Source: Streptosporangiaceae bacterium (GTDB taxonomy: Bacteria > Actinomycetota > Actinomycetes > Streptosporangiales > Streptosporangiaceae). Taken from it: a stretch of 64,000 bases of DNA. The position numbers and the translations under genes were made by a program. The notes beneath the pieces are model-generated. The model saw only the letters and a list, made by a program, of their open reading frames with translations. It was not told the DNA's origin and did no database searches. The stretch's first letter is position 1. Each line of letters opens with the position of its first letter. Shown here in pieces: positions 53,981 to 62,848 of the stretch. The stretch is from the NCBI GenBank assembly GCA_025964695.1, contig JAOPYK010000012.1, forward strand, positions 1 through 64,000, read 5' to 3'.

Positions 53981-56674
53981 GTGCCGAAGTTCGTATATGG
54001 CTTCACAGAGGGAAACAAGGGCCTCAAGGACCTGCTGGGTGGCAAAGGCGCCAACCTGGCCGAGATGACCAACCTCGGCCTGCCGGTGCCTCCAGGGTTC
54101 ACGATCACAACGGAGGCCTGCCGTCACTACCTTGAGCATGGGAGCGTCCCCGAAGGCCTCGAGCCGGAGATGGACCGGCATCTGAAGGCGCTCGAAGCCC
54201 AGATGGGCAAGCGCCTGGGGCAGCCCGACGATCCGCTGCTGATCTCCGTGCGCTCCGGCGCCAAGTTCTCCATGCCGGGCATGATGGAGACGGTCCTCAA
54301 CGTCGGTCTCACCGACGAGTCCGTGCTCGGGCTGGCCAAGCAGTCCGGAAACGAGCGCTTCGCCTGGGACTCCTACCGGCGGCTCATCCAGATGTTCGGC
54401 AAGACCGTGCTGGACATCGACGGCCAGCTGTTCGAGGAGGCCATCGACCGGCTCAAGCAGGCCAAGGGCACCGACGACGACCTGGACCTCACGGCCGCGG
54501 ACTTCCAGTCGCTGGTCGAGAGCTACAAGGGCATCATCCGCGAGCACGCCGGCCGGGAGTTCCCCACCGACCCGCGCGAGCAGATGGACCTGGCCATCAA
54601 GGCCGTGTTCGACTCGTGGAACGCGCCGCGGGCGATCCTCTACCGCAGGCAGGAACGCATTCCCACCGACCTGGGCACGGCGGTGAACATCTGCTCCATG
54701 GTGTTCGGCAACATGGGCATGGATTCGGGCACCGGGGTCGCGTTCACCCGTGACCCGGCCTCCGGCAACCAGGGCATCTACGGCGACTACCTGCAGAACG
54801 CCCAGGGTGAGGACGTCGTCGCGGGTATCCGCAACACCGTGCCCCTCGCCGATCTCGAAGGCATCGACAAGCCCGCCTACGACGAGCTCCTGGCGATCAT
54901 GCAAAAGCTGGAGAGCCACTACCACGATCTCTGCGACATCGAGTTCACCGTCGAGCGCGGCAAACTGTGGATGCTGCAGACCCGGGTGGGCAAGCGGACC
55001 GCCGGCGCGGCGTTCCGCATCGCCGTCCAGCTCGTCGACCAGGGGCTCATCGATCTCGACGAGGCCGTCCGCCGGGTCACCGGTGACCAGCTCGCGCAGC
55101 TGATGTTCCCGCGGTTCGACGAGTCCGCGTCCGCCCGGCAGATAGCCAAGGGCATGAACGCCTCGCCTGGCGCGGCCGTGGGCAAGGTGGTGTTCACCTC
55201 CGAGGCCGCGGTGCGCGCCGTCGAGCGGGGCGACCAGGTCATCCTGGTCCGCCGGGAGACCAACCCCGACGACCTGACCGGCATGATCGCGGCACAGGGC
55301 GTGCTGACCTCCCGGGGCGGCAAGACCTCGCACGCCGCCGTCGTCGCCCGTGGCATGGGCAAGACCTGTGTCTGCGGTGCCGAGGAACTCGACGTCGATG
55401 TCAAGGCGGGCAGGGTCACCGGCCCCGAGGGCCTGGTGATCGAGGAAGGCGACGTCATCTCCATCGACGGGACCTCCGGTGCGGTCTACCTCGGCGAGGT
55501 GCCCGTGATGAACTCCCCGGTCGTGGACTACTTCGAGGCGGGCCTGGAGCCGGCGGAGGGTGACGAGCTCGTCCGGGCGGTGCACCGCGTCATGACCCAT
55601 GCCGACGGCCTGCGCCGGCTGCTCGTCCGGGCCAACGCCGACAACCCCGAGGACTCGGCCCGTGCCCGCCGGTTCGGGGCGCAGGGCATCGGGCTGTGCC
55701 GCACCGAGCACATGTTCCTGGGCGACCGCCGGCAGCTGGTCGAGAACCTCGTCCTGGCCGAGGGTCCGCAGGACCGGCAGGCAGCGCTGGACGCCCTGGC
55801 GCCCCTGCAGAGGCAGGACTTCCTCGGGATCCTCGAGGCGATGGACGGCCTGCCGGTGACCATCCGGCTGATCGACCCGCCGCTCCACGAGTTCCTCCCC
55901 GACCTGACCGAGCTGTCGGTCAAGGTGGCTCTGGCGCAGGCGACGCCGAACGGTGCTGACCTCAGGGACACCAAGCTGCTGGAAGCCGTCCGAAGGCTCC
56001 ACGAACAGAACCCTATGCTCGGGCTGCGGGGTGTGCGCCTCGGTTTGGTGATTCCTGGTCTGTTCGCGATGCAAGTAAGGGCGATCGCCGAGGCCGCGGC
56101 CGAGCGCAAGGGCGCGGGCGGGGATCCCCGCCCGGAGGTCATGATCCCGCTGGTCGGTGCCGTCCAGGAGCTGGAGGCGGCCAGGGAGGAGGCCGAGCGG
56201 GTGCTGGCCGAGGTCGAGGAGTCGACCGGCGTGGACGTCCCGGCTCTGATCGGCACCATGATCGAGCTGCCCCGGGCCGCGCTCACCGCCGGCCAGATCG
56301 CCGAGGCCGCCGAGTTCTTCTCCTTCGGCACCAACGACCTCACTCAGACCACCTGGGGTTTCTCCCGCGACGACGTCGAGGCCTCGTTCTTCAGCCGCTA
56401 CCTGGAGCTGGGCGTCTTCGGCGTCTCGCCGTTCGAGACGCTCGACCGGGAAGGCGTCGGCCGTCTCGTCCGGATCGCCGTCGAAGAGGGCCGCGGCACC
56501 CGGCCGGACCTCAAACTGGGCATCTGCGGAGAGCACGGCGGTGACCCGGACTCGGTGCACTTCTTCCACGAGGTCGGGCTGGACTACGTCTCCTGCTCGC
56601 CGTTCCGGATCCCGGTCGCCCGCCTGGAAGCGGCGCGGGCGGCTCTCGAGACGGCCGGTGCCGACGGCCGGTAG
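53981..56674 (+). CDS. ppdK: Pyruvate, phosphate dikinase
   Basis: This 897-residue enzyme interconverts pyruvate, ATP and Pi with PEP, AMP and PPi. GTG 53981 follows AAAAGGAG. The N-terminal nucleotide domain has GGKGANLAEMTNLGLPVPPG and RSGAKFSMPGMMETVLNVGL. The swivelling phospho-His domain has His451 in RGGKTSHAAVVARGMGKTCV. The C-terminal barrel has GLCRTEHMFLGDRR, TNDLTQTTWGFSRDD and the catalytic Cys in LGICGEHGGDPDSV. Length is close to the family's 875-900. Confidence 0.97.
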   Translation: MPKFVYGFTEGNKGLKDLLGGKGANLAEMTNLGLPVPPGFTITTEACRHYLEHGSVPEGLEPEMDRHLKALEAQMGKRLGQPDDPLLISVRSGAKFSMPGMMETVLNVGLTDESVLGLAKQSGNERFAWDSYRRLIQMFGKTVLDIDGQLFEEAIDRLKQAKGTDDDLDLTAADFQSLVESYKGIIREHAGREFPTDPREQMDLAIKAVFDSWNAPRAILYRRQERIPTDLGTAVNICSMVFGNMGMDSGTGVAFTRDPASGNQGIYGDYLQNAQGEDVVAGIRNTVPLADLEGIDKPAYDELLAIMQKLESHYHDLCDIEFTVERGKLWMLQTRVGKRTAGAAFRIAVQLVDQGLIDLDEAVRRVTGDQLAQLMFPRFDESASARQIAKGMNASPGAAVGKVVFTSEAAVRAVERGDQVILVRRETNPDDLTGMIAAQGVLTSRGGKTSHAAVVARGMGKTCVCGAEELDVDVKAGRVTGPEGLVIEEGDVISIDGTSGAVYLGEVPVMNSPVVDYFEAGLEPAEGDELVRAVHRVMTHADGLRRLLVRANADNPEDSARARRFGAQGIGLCRTEHMFLGDRRQLVENLVLAEGPQDRQAALDALAPLQRQDFLGILEAMDGLPVTIRLIDPPLHEFLPDLTELSVKVALAQATPNGADLRDTKLLEAVRRLHEQNPMLGLRGVRLGLVIPGLFAMQVRAIAEAAAERKGAGGDPRPEVMIPLVGAVQELEAAREEAERVLAEVEESTGVDVPALIGTMIELPRAALTAGQIAEAAEFFSFGTNDLTQTTWGFSRDDVEASFFSRYLELGVFGVSPFETLDREGVGRLVRIAVEEGRGTRPDLKLGICGEHGGDPDSVHFFHEVGLDYVSCSPFRIPVARLEAARAALETAGADGR

Positions 56675-56690
56675 GCGAGGTGCGCGAGTA

Positions 56691-56722
56691 ACAGAGCGGG
56701 CGTCCTGGGACGTCCGCTCTGT
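56691..56722 (+). terminator. Hairpin terminator after ppdK
   Basis: ACAGAGCGGGCGT (56691-56703) pairs with ACGTCCGCTCTGT (56710-56722), 12 Watson-Crick pairs and one G-T, loop 6 nt. Confidence 0.7.
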
Positions 56723-56779
56723 CGGTCTGCTTCGCGACCAATGGCCATAAGCGTGAACCTTCTCCACTCCCGGCGCCGT

Positions 56780-56794
56780 CTCACGTAACGTGAG
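56780..56794. promoter_or_regulatory. Perfect 7-1-7 palindrome CTCACGTAACGTGAG
   Basis: This isolated palindrome in the ppdK to DUF218 intergenic gap is of the size and symmetry bound by TetR- or GntR-type dimers. No cognate regulator gene is adjacent. Confidence 0.5.
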
Positions 56795-57078
56795 TAGCGC
56801 CTCTCCGCGGAGAAGGGCAGAGCGTTCCGCCGTCGCCGACGGCAGTTTCTCCTTCATCGCTGAGCGCGTTCCTCCAGACATCGATTCCGGGAGGCCCCGT
56901 CCTACCTCAGCTCGGCAGGCGTCCGATCTCTCCGCCGGTCCGGTGGTGAGGCCACTCAGCACGCCGCCCCACCCGGATCATCGATCACTTATCGTAATGT
57001 GAGCATGTCAAAGAGTGAGAGAGGAGGAAGGGGTCACCTCCCTCGCCTGTCGTCGAGGGTCTCCGCCCCAGACGCCGA

Positions 57079-57810
57079 ATGACCGTGGAAGTGGAATTGC
57101 CTGAGTCCGTTTCGCCGGATGAGCCGGCCACGCTTGATGAGCCGGCCGTGCCGGTGCCGCCCGTACGCCGTGCCGCACCGCGTCGCCGCGGGCCGCGGCG
57201 GTGGTGGGTGTGGACCGTCCGGACGGTCCTGTGCCTGATCGCCGTCGTGCTGCTCACCCCGCTCGCGCTGGGCGCCCGGGTCTGGTACCAGGCCCGTCAG
57301 GACGAGCACCCGCGCTCCGACGCGATCATCGTGCTCGGGGCCGCGCAGTACAACGGCGTACCGTCGCCGACGCTCAAGGCACGGCTCCAGCACGCCCTCG
57401 ACCTCTACCGGGACAAGGTCGCCCCGGCCATCGTCACCGTGGGCAGCAAGCAGCCCGGCGACAGGTTCACCGAGGCCGCGGCCGGGCGGAACTGGCTGGT
57501 CGACAAGGGCGGGGTGCCCTCGGCCAAGGTCGTCTCGGTCCCCGAGGGCAAGGACACGCTGCAGTCGATGGAGGCCATCGGCAGGGTCTACCGGAGGCTC
57601 GGCTGGCACTCGGGCGTCATCGTCACCGATCCCTGGCACAGCCTGCGTTCCAAGACCATGGCGGGCGACAACGGCATCAAGGCGGCCGCCTCCCCGACCC
57701 ACAGCGGTCCCAGCGTCCAGACCCGCGACACCCAGTTCCACTACATCGTCCGGGAGACCGGGGGGCTGCTGTGGTACGGCACCCTCGGCCGGATCTACGG
57801 CGAGCAGTGA
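57079..57810 (+). CDS. DUF218 / YdcF-ElyC-SanA family membrane-anchored protein
   Basis: This is a 243-residue protein. A Pro/Arg-rich cytoplasmic N-terminus (1-50) leads to one membrane helix ([20 protein letters not shown]). The outside DUF218 domain follows: [40 protein letters not shown], then [20 protein letters not shown] and [13 protein letters not shown]. Family members affect envelope and vancomycin sensitivity. The enzyme activity is not established. It precedes dgt by 82 nt on the same strand. Confidence 0.88.
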   Translation: MTVEVELPESVSPDEPATLDEPAVPVPPVRRAAPRRRGPRRWWVWTVRTVLCLIAVVLLTPLALGARVWYQARQDEHPRSDAIIVLGAAQYNGVPSPTLKARLQHALDLYRDKVAPAIVTVGSKQPGDRFTEAAAGRNWLVDKGGVPSAKVVSVPEGKDTLQSMEAIGRVYRRLGWHSGVIVTDPWHSLRSKTMAGDNGIKAAASPTHSGPSVQTRDTQFHYIVRETGGLLWYGTLGRIYGEQ

Positions 57811-57892
57811 CCCGGCACCGCCCGCGTCCAGGACCTGCGGCGACATCCGTTTATCACCGGATCGTCACTTTTGCCTTCTATGCTCGGTTGAG

Positions 57893-59170
57893 ATGAAGGG
57901 ATATTCGCAGCACGACCGCGAGCGCTGGGCGCCGGAGTCTGCCAAACGACGTGACCGCACCGCCTTCGAACGCGACCGGGCCAGGGTGCTGCACAGCTCC
58001 GCGCTGCGCAGGCTGGCGGCCAAGACCCAGGTGGCCGACCCCGGCGCGGACGACTTCCTGCGGACCCGGCTGACCCACTCGCTGGAGTGCGGGCAGATCG
58101 GCCGTGAGCTGGGCAAGTCGCTCGGTTGTGACCCGGATCTGGTCGAGACCGCGTGCCTGGCCCACGACATCGGGCATCCGCCGTTCGGGCACAACGGCGA
58201 GGCGGCGCTGGACATCATCGCCGAGGGCTGCGGCGGCTTCGAGGGCAACGCGCAGAGCCTGCGCATCCTGACCCGGCTGGAGCCCAAGTCCTTCGCTCCC
58301 GACGGCCGCAGCGTCGGCCTCAACCTGACCCGCGCCACGCTGGACGCGGCGTTGAAGTACCCCTGGCCGCGATCGGCCGCGGGCACCGGCAAGTTCGGCG
58401 TCTACGCGGACGACGCCCCGGCCGCCGCCTGGATCCGCGAGGGCGTGACGGGCCTGCGCCAGTCGTTCGAGGCGCAGGTCATGGACTGGTCCGACGACAT
58501 CGCCTACTCGGTCCACGATCTGGAGGACGCCCTGGTCTCCGGGCCGGTGCGCCTGGAGCAGCTCGCCGACCCGGTGGAGCGGCGGGCGGTCTGCGAGACG
58601 GCGGCCGGCATGTACGGCGCCTCCCTCGACGGCTCGCAGGGCGACGCCGACATCGCGGAGCTGGAAGAGCGCTTCGCCGCGCTCCTGGCGCAGCCGTACT
58701 GGCCCAGGAGATATGACGGCACGCCGCGGACGCTCGCCGCGCTCAAGCACCTCACCAGCTGGCTGATCGGCCGGTTCTGCCTGGCCGCCGAGGAGGCCAC
58801 CCGGGCCGCCTACGGTCCCGGTCCGCTGACCAGGCACGGCGCCGACCTGATCATCCCGCGGGCCACCCGGCTGGAATGCTCGGTGCTCAAGGCCGTCACC
58901 GCGCACTACGTCTGGATCAGTCACGAGGTCACCCGCGCCCGGCAGCGGGAACTGCTCGTGGAGCTGGGCGAGCTGCTGGTCAAGGGCGCACCCGACACCC
59001 TGGAGCCGATCTTCCACGCGGCCTACGCCGCCGCCGCCGACGAGCCCGCGCGGCTGCGGGTGGTGGTCGACCAGATCGCGTCGCTCACCGACACCTCCGC
59101 CCTCGCGCGGCACCGTGCCCTGACCTCCCGCGCACCGGCCTCCGCGCCCCGCCCCGGCACCGCTCAGTGA
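57893..59170 (+). CDS. dgt: dGTP triphosphohydrolase-like HD-domain protein
   Basis: This 425-residue HD hydrolase removes triphosphate from dNTPs. The HD metal site is H...HD...[41 protein letters not shown] and [20 protein letters not shown]. The N-terminal [20 protein letters not shown] and [18 protein letters not shown] are typical of the Dgt-like (short) family. ATG 57893. In many actinobacteria dnaG follows dgt, but here a flavoprotein gene does. Confidence 0.93.
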   Translation: MKGYSQHDRERWAPESAKRRDRTAFERDRARVLHSSALRRLAAKTQVADPGADDFLRTRLTHSLECGQIGRELGKSLGCDPDLVETACLAHDIGHPPFGHNGEAALDIIAEGCGGFEGNAQSLRILTRLEPKSFAPDGRSVGLNLTRATLDAALKYPWPRSAAGTGKFGVYADDAPAAAWIREGVTGLRQSFEAQVMDWSDDIAYSVHDLEDALVSGPVRLEQLADPVERRAVCETAAGMYGASLDGSQGDADIAELEERFAALLAQPYWPRRYDGTPRTLAALKHLTSWLIGRFCLAAEEATRAAYGPGPLTRHGADLIIPRATRLECSVLKAVTAHYVWISHEVTRARQRELLVELGELLVKGAPDTLEPIFHAAYAAAADEPARLRVVVDQIASLTDTSALARHRALTSRAPASAPRPGTAQ

Positions 59171-59295
59171 CCTCGGCCTCGCCGGCGCCCTGCCCCTCCG
59201 GCGTCGCCGGGTGACAAGAGGTGGTCTCTTGCCCCGCGGGTAGTCTGGCTGTCAGGTTGGGAGGACCGGGTGACGCGGCGCACAGGGAGGTCCGT

Positions 59296-60528
59296 ATGTC
59301 CAACGAGGAGACCCATGTCATCGTCGGCGCGAGTCTGGCCGGGGCGAAGGCGGCCGAGACGTTGCGCACGGAGGGTTTCGACGGCCGCGTCGTCCTGATC
59401 GGTGCCGAGCCCGAACGCCCCTACGAACGACCGCCGCTGACCAAGGGCTACCTGCTCGGCCGCGAACCCGCGGAGAAGGCCTACGTCCACGACGAGTCCT
59501 GGTACGACCAGCACAAGGTCGAGCTGCGGCTGGGCGTGACGGTGACCGGCATCGATCGCTCCGCCCGCGAGGTACGGCTCGCCACGGGAGGCCCGCTGCG
59601 CTATGACAGATTGCTGCTGACGACGGGAGCGTCGCCGCGCAGGCTCGAGGTGCCCGGAGCCGAACTGGACGGCGTGCACTACGTCCGCACCCTCCAGGAC
59701 TCGTCCGCGCTGCGCGACGCGCTCTCGCCGGGGGACCGGCGGGTCGTGGTCGTCGGCGCCGGCTGGATCGGGCTGGAGACCGCCGCGGCGGCCCGCGAGT
59801 ACGGCAACACGGTCGTGATCATCGGGCCCGAGGCCACGCCGCTGTCCCGGTCGCTGGGCCCCGAGCTCGGTGAGGTCTTCGCCGGACTGCACCGGCGGCA
59901 CGGCGTGGAGCTCAGGCTGGGCGAAGGCGCCACGGAGCTCCGCGGCGCCGGGAGCGGGGTGTCGGCGGTGCTGACCACCGCGGGTCAGGAGGTACCCGCC
60001 GACGTGGTCGTCGTGGGCGTCGGGGCCCGGCCCAACACCGGGCTCGCGGGGAGCGCCGGGCTCAAGGTCGACAACGGCATCGTCGTGGACGCCTCACTGC
60101 GCACCTCCGACCCGCACATCTACGCCGCCGGTGACGTCGCCAACTACTACCATCCGCTGTTCGGCCGGCATCTTCGGGTCGAGCACTGGGCCAACGCCCT
60201 CAACGGCGGGCCGGCGGCCGCACGCGCGATGCTCGGACACGACATCGGGTACGACCGCGTGCCGTTCTTCTTCACCGATCAGTACGAGCTCGGCATGGAG
60301 TTCTCCGGCCTGGTGGTGCCGGGTGAATACGACGAGGTCATCTACCGGGGAGACGTCGAGGCGCTGGAGTTCATCGCGTTCTGGCTGTCCGAGGGCAGGG
60401 TCGTCGCCGGGATGAACGTCAACATCTGGGACGTCGCGCCCGACGTCCAGGCGCTGATCCGCTCGGGCAAGCCGGTCGACCAGGACCGGCTCTCCGACCC
60501 GGGCATCCCGCTGACCGATCTCCTCTGA
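59296..60528 (+). CDS. FAD-dependent oxidoreductase, ferredoxin/rubredoxin-reductase type
   Basis: This 410-residue protein starts at ATG 59296 with AGGGAGG upstream. The FAD Rossmann motif is HVIVGASLAGAKAAETLRTE, followed by PYERPPLTKGYLLGREPAEK. The NAD(P)H Rossmann motif is RVVVVGAGWIGLETAAAARE. The FAD-closing motif is RTSDPHIYAAGDVANYYHPL. A C-terminal reductase domain follows (EHWANALNGGPAAARAM). It likely passes electrons from NADH to a ferredoxin that serves P450 or oxygenase enzymes. No partner lies nearby. Confidence 0.93.
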   Translation: MSNEETHVIVGASLAGAKAAETLRTEGFDGRVVLIGAEPERPYERPPLTKGYLLGREPAEKAYVHDESWYDQHKVELRLGVTVTGIDRSAREVRLATGGPLRYDRLLLTTGASPRRLEVPGAELDGVHYVRTLQDSSALRDALSPGDRRVVVVGAGWIGLETAAAAREYGNTVVIIGPEATPLSRSLGPELGEVFAGLHRRHGVELRLGEGATELRGAGSGVSAVLTTAGQEVPADVVVVGVGARPNTGLAGSAGLKVDNGIVVDASLRTSDPHIYAAGDVANYYHPLFGRHLRVEHWANALNGGPAAARAMLGHDIGYDRVPFFFTDQYELGMEFSGLVVPGEYDEVIYRGDVEALEFIAFWLSEGRVVAGMNVNIWDVAPDVQALIRSGKPVDQDRLSDPGIPLTDLL

Positions 60529-60655
60529 GCTCCTGCGGCCACTGCGATCCGCCTGCGCGGTAAGGAAACGTCACAACGTCAACATGGTCACGTCGGGCTA
60601 TCGACTTTGCCGGACATGACGGGCGATTTATGCAGGTAGGGTATGGTCTGGTCGG

Positions 60656-61108
60656 ATGAGCGTCGTTGACCAGGCGGGTTCCGCCCCCGCCACCTCCCCG
60701 TACCGCCGTTTCGTTCGCGAACTGGTCACTTTCGGCATGGTCGGCACCCTCGGCACGCTGATCACTTTCGTCGGGGCCAACCTGATGCGGAACTGGGTGG
60801 GGGACGGCCCGCTGATCGGCGTGGTGCTGCCGACGATGACCGCGACCCTGGTCTCCTATCTGCTGAACCGGCGCTGGACCTTCAAGGACAGCGGCAGCGA
60901 CGGCTCCCACCGCGAGATGGCGGTCTTCTTCGCGCTGAACGGTGTCGGCCTGGTCATCCAGACACTGTGCATGGGCTTCCGGACCTACTCGCTGCATCTG
61001 AACGGCGCGCTCTCGTACAACGTGGCCATGGCGGCGGGTACCCTGCTCGGCGCCGGGTTCCGGTACTGGTCGTACCGAAAGTGGATCTTCATCCCCGCGA
61101 GCGTGTGA
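60656..61108 (+). CDS. GtrA-family membrane protein
   Basis: This is a 150-residue protein with four hydrophobic helices: ELVTFGMVGTLGTLITFVGA, GVVLPTMTATLVSYLLNRRW (with the family NRRWTF), AVFFALNGVGLVIQTLC and VAMAAGTLLGAGFRYWSYRK. The GtrA family is linked to flipping of lipid-linked sugars in O-antigen and arabinogalactan work. No glycosyltransferase is adjacent. Confidence 0.92.
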   Translation: MSVVDQAGSAPATSPYRRFVRELVTFGMVGTLGTLITFVGANLMRNWVGDGPLIGVVLPTMTATLVSYLLNRRWTFKDSGSDGSHREMAVFFALNGVGLVIQTLCMGFRTYSLHLNGALSYNVAMAAGTLLGAGFRYWSYRKWIFIPASV

Positions 61109-61195
61109 CCGGCGGGTGCGACGCGGCGTCGGCGCGGATATCACGACATTTCGGGCTTGATCCGTGATCGGAGCTGCCACACTCAGGGGATCGGC

Positions 61196-61285
61196 TCGAG
61201 TGAGAAGTTCTACATCGAGTCCAAGCCGGAGGAGGGGGACCTCCTCCAGGTGAAGTACGAGCAGTGCCTGGACGACTCGCCTCAG
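61196..61285 (+). other. Orphan coding-like stretch (possible gene remnant)
   Basis: About 28 codons read GSSEKFYIESKPEEGDLL and then QVKYEQCLDDSP before running into malK antisense sequence. Codon choice is strongly GC3-biased and the peptide is not repetitive, so it looks protein-coding. No convincing start, ribosome site or stop is seen. I do not recognise it. Confidence 0.35.
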
Positions 61286-62538
61286 CGGTGGACCGGATCG
61301 ACGCGGCGGCCGTCCTGGTCGAAGATGAGGATCCGGTCCAGGTCAACCGCCAGATGGACGGTCTCGCCCCGGTTCAGGCCCCTCCCGGAGCCGGCCCGGA
61401 ACACCAGGTCGGAGCGGCGATGGTGGCCGTGGGCCTGGCCGGACGGCGCGGGCGTCTCGGGCGGCCGCTGCCGCCCCCACCAGGTGGTGGTTCGCCGGGG
61501 CGGAGGCCCGGGCGGCCGTGGCGGTGCCCCGGCCGACTCGGCGTCGACCGACGGAATGCCCGCCTCGGCGTGGGCCAGCCATTCGTGCCCGTGGAACTCC
61601 AAGGCGCGCAACCGCCCGGACAGCAGCGGGCCCGGGTCGTCGGCGGTGCTCAGCCTGAGGGAGTCCGGACGGATGCCGATGATCAGCGGCTTGCCGTGAC
61701 AGCCCATCAGCGAGGGGGCCCGGCGGTCGGTCCACGGCACGCACAACCGCTGGGGCCCGAGGTGCAGCAGGAGTCCTTCGCCCTGGATGGCCTGCCCGGT
61801 CGCCTGCAGCAGGTTGATCTGCGGTGAGCTGAGAAAGGCGGCGACGAACGTGGTAGCCGGGTCGTCGTACAGCTGCTGGGGGGTACCGACGTCCTGCAGC
61901 ACGCCCTGATCCATGATCGCGATGCGGTCGGCGAGCGTCAGCGCCTCGACCTGGTCGTGCGTGACATAGACCGTCGTCACCCCGAGAGCGCGGACCAGTG
62001 AGCCGATCTCCATCCGCAGTTCGGCGCGCAGGGCGGCGTCGAGGCTGGACAGCGGCTCGTCCATCAGGAACAGGGTGGGCTCGCGCACCATCGCCCGGCC
62101 CATCGCCACCCGCTGCCGCTGACCGCCCGACAGTGTCGCCGGCCGGCGGTCGAGCATCGAGTCGATGCCCAGCGCGCGGGCCATCTCCACCACCCGCTCC
62201 CGGGTCGCCGCCGCGTCGCCGCCCTTGAGCATTTCCAGCGGAAACGACAGATTGCCACGGACGCTCAGATGGGGGTAGAGGGCGCCGTTCTGGAAGATCA
62301 TGGCGATGTTGCGTTCTTTGGGAGCGAGCTCGTTCGCATGGATGTCGTCGAGCCACAGGTCGCCCTGAGTGATCTCCTCGAGACCGGCGATCATCCGCAG
62401 GACAGTGGACTTACCACAACCGGAGGGGCCGAGCAGCACGAACAGCTCGCCGTCGTCGACCCGCAGCCGGAGCCGATCCACGGCATGATGCCCACCGGGA
62501 TAGACCTTGCTCACACCGTCAAGGAGTAGTTGAGTCAC
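61282..62538 (-). CDS. MalK/MsiK-type sugar ABC transporter ATPase with TOBE-domain insertion
   Basis: This 418-residue protein starts at GTG 62538. Walker A is GPSGCGKSTVLRMIAGLEEI (37-44), the Q-loop IFQNGALYPHLSV, signature TLSGGQRQRVAMGRAMVREP, and Walker B FLMDEPLSSLDAALRAELRM. YVTHDQVEALTLADRIAIMD holds the switch His. The regulatory/TOBE domain (about 235-418) is interrupted at about 331-380 by a Pro/Arg/His-rich low-complexity segment. Canonical sequence resumes at GETVHLAVDLDRILIFDQDG. No permease or binding protein is adjacent, so it may serve several sugar importers like MsiK. Confidence 0.9.
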   Translation of the reverse strand: MTQLLLDGVSKVYPGGHHAVDRLRLRVDDGELFVLLGPSGCGKSTVLRMIAGLEEITQGDLWLDDIHANELAPKERNIAMIFQNGALYPHLSVRGNLSFPLEMLKGGDAAATRERVVEMARALGIDSMLDRRPATLSGGQRQRVAMGRAMVREPTLFLMDEPLSSLDAALRAELRMEIGSLVRALGVTTVYVTHDQVEALTLADRIAIMDQGVLQDVGTPQQLYDDPATTFVAAFLSSPQINLLQATGQAIQGEGLLLHLGPQRLCVPWTDRRAPSLMGCHGKPLIIGIRPDSLRLSTADDPGPLLSGRLRALEFHGHEWLAHAEAGIPSVDAESAGAPPRPPGPPPRRTTTWWGRQRPPETPAPSGQAHGHHRRSDLVFRAGSGRGLNRGETVHLAVDLDRILIFDQDGRRVDPVHR

Positions 62539-62635
62539 AGAACCCGCCTCTCGCACCCCCGAGCCTGCGATTACATCGTTGTTAGCGGTGTGATGTCCAG
62601 ACCTTGCCGCCGCGTGAGGCCCACACCTTTCCCCG

Positions 62636-62701
62636 GTCCTTCGCCAGTCCTTCGCCGGTCCTTCGCCGGTCCTTCGCCGTTCGTTCGCCGTTCGTTCGCC
62701 G
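62636..62701. repeat. 11-bp tandem repeat array
   Basis: About six units of 11 bp, first GTCCTTCGCC(A/G) and then TTCGTTCGCCG, lie between two divergent genes. Confidence 0.85.
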
Positions 62702-62722
62702 ATCCGCCGACGGCAGGTCGGC

Positions 62723-62772
62723 CTGGACCGGATCGGCCGCCCGGACGCTGGACCGGATCGGCCGCCCGGACG
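62723..62772. repeat. Exact 25-bp tandem duplication
   Basis: The 25 bp at 62723-62747 (CTGGACCGGATCGGCCGCCC, then GGACG) are repeated without change at 62748-62772. Confidence 0.95.
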
Positions 62773-62848
62773 AATGCCTCGTTTGCGCCGATGGTCAGGT
62801 TCGGTCACACTCCAGATGGCCTGGTGACGTCTATTTTGTGGTGCGGTT

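Larger units (their letters stand above)
56675..57078. other. Intergenic region between ppdK and the DUF218 gene (404 bp)
   Basis: It contains the ppdK terminator (56691-56722), a perfect CTCACGTAACGTGAG palindrome (56780-56794), and a locally AT-richer stretch near 56980-57015 that may be the promoter of the downstream gene. A 70-codon open frame at 56790-57002 has no family resemblance and a poor composition, so I do not call a gene. Confidence 0.6.
62539..62848. other. Intergenic region between malK-type and maltokinase-like genes (310 bp)
   Basis: This is the divergent promoter region. The middle part (62636-62772) is filled with tandem repeats. A -10-like TATTTT (62832-62837) lies just before the TTG start of the kinase. 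Nothing else is recognised. Confidence 0.6.

Noticed and set aside
53678-56962. 1094-codon minus-strand open frame opposite ppdK
   Set aside because: Shadow of ppdK and part of the GH15 promoter region. No domain, biased composition, and both real genes are complete.
56790-57002. 70-codon open frame between ppdK and the DUF218 gene
   Set aside because: No ribosome binding site, no similarity, Ser/Arg/Pro-rich random composition.
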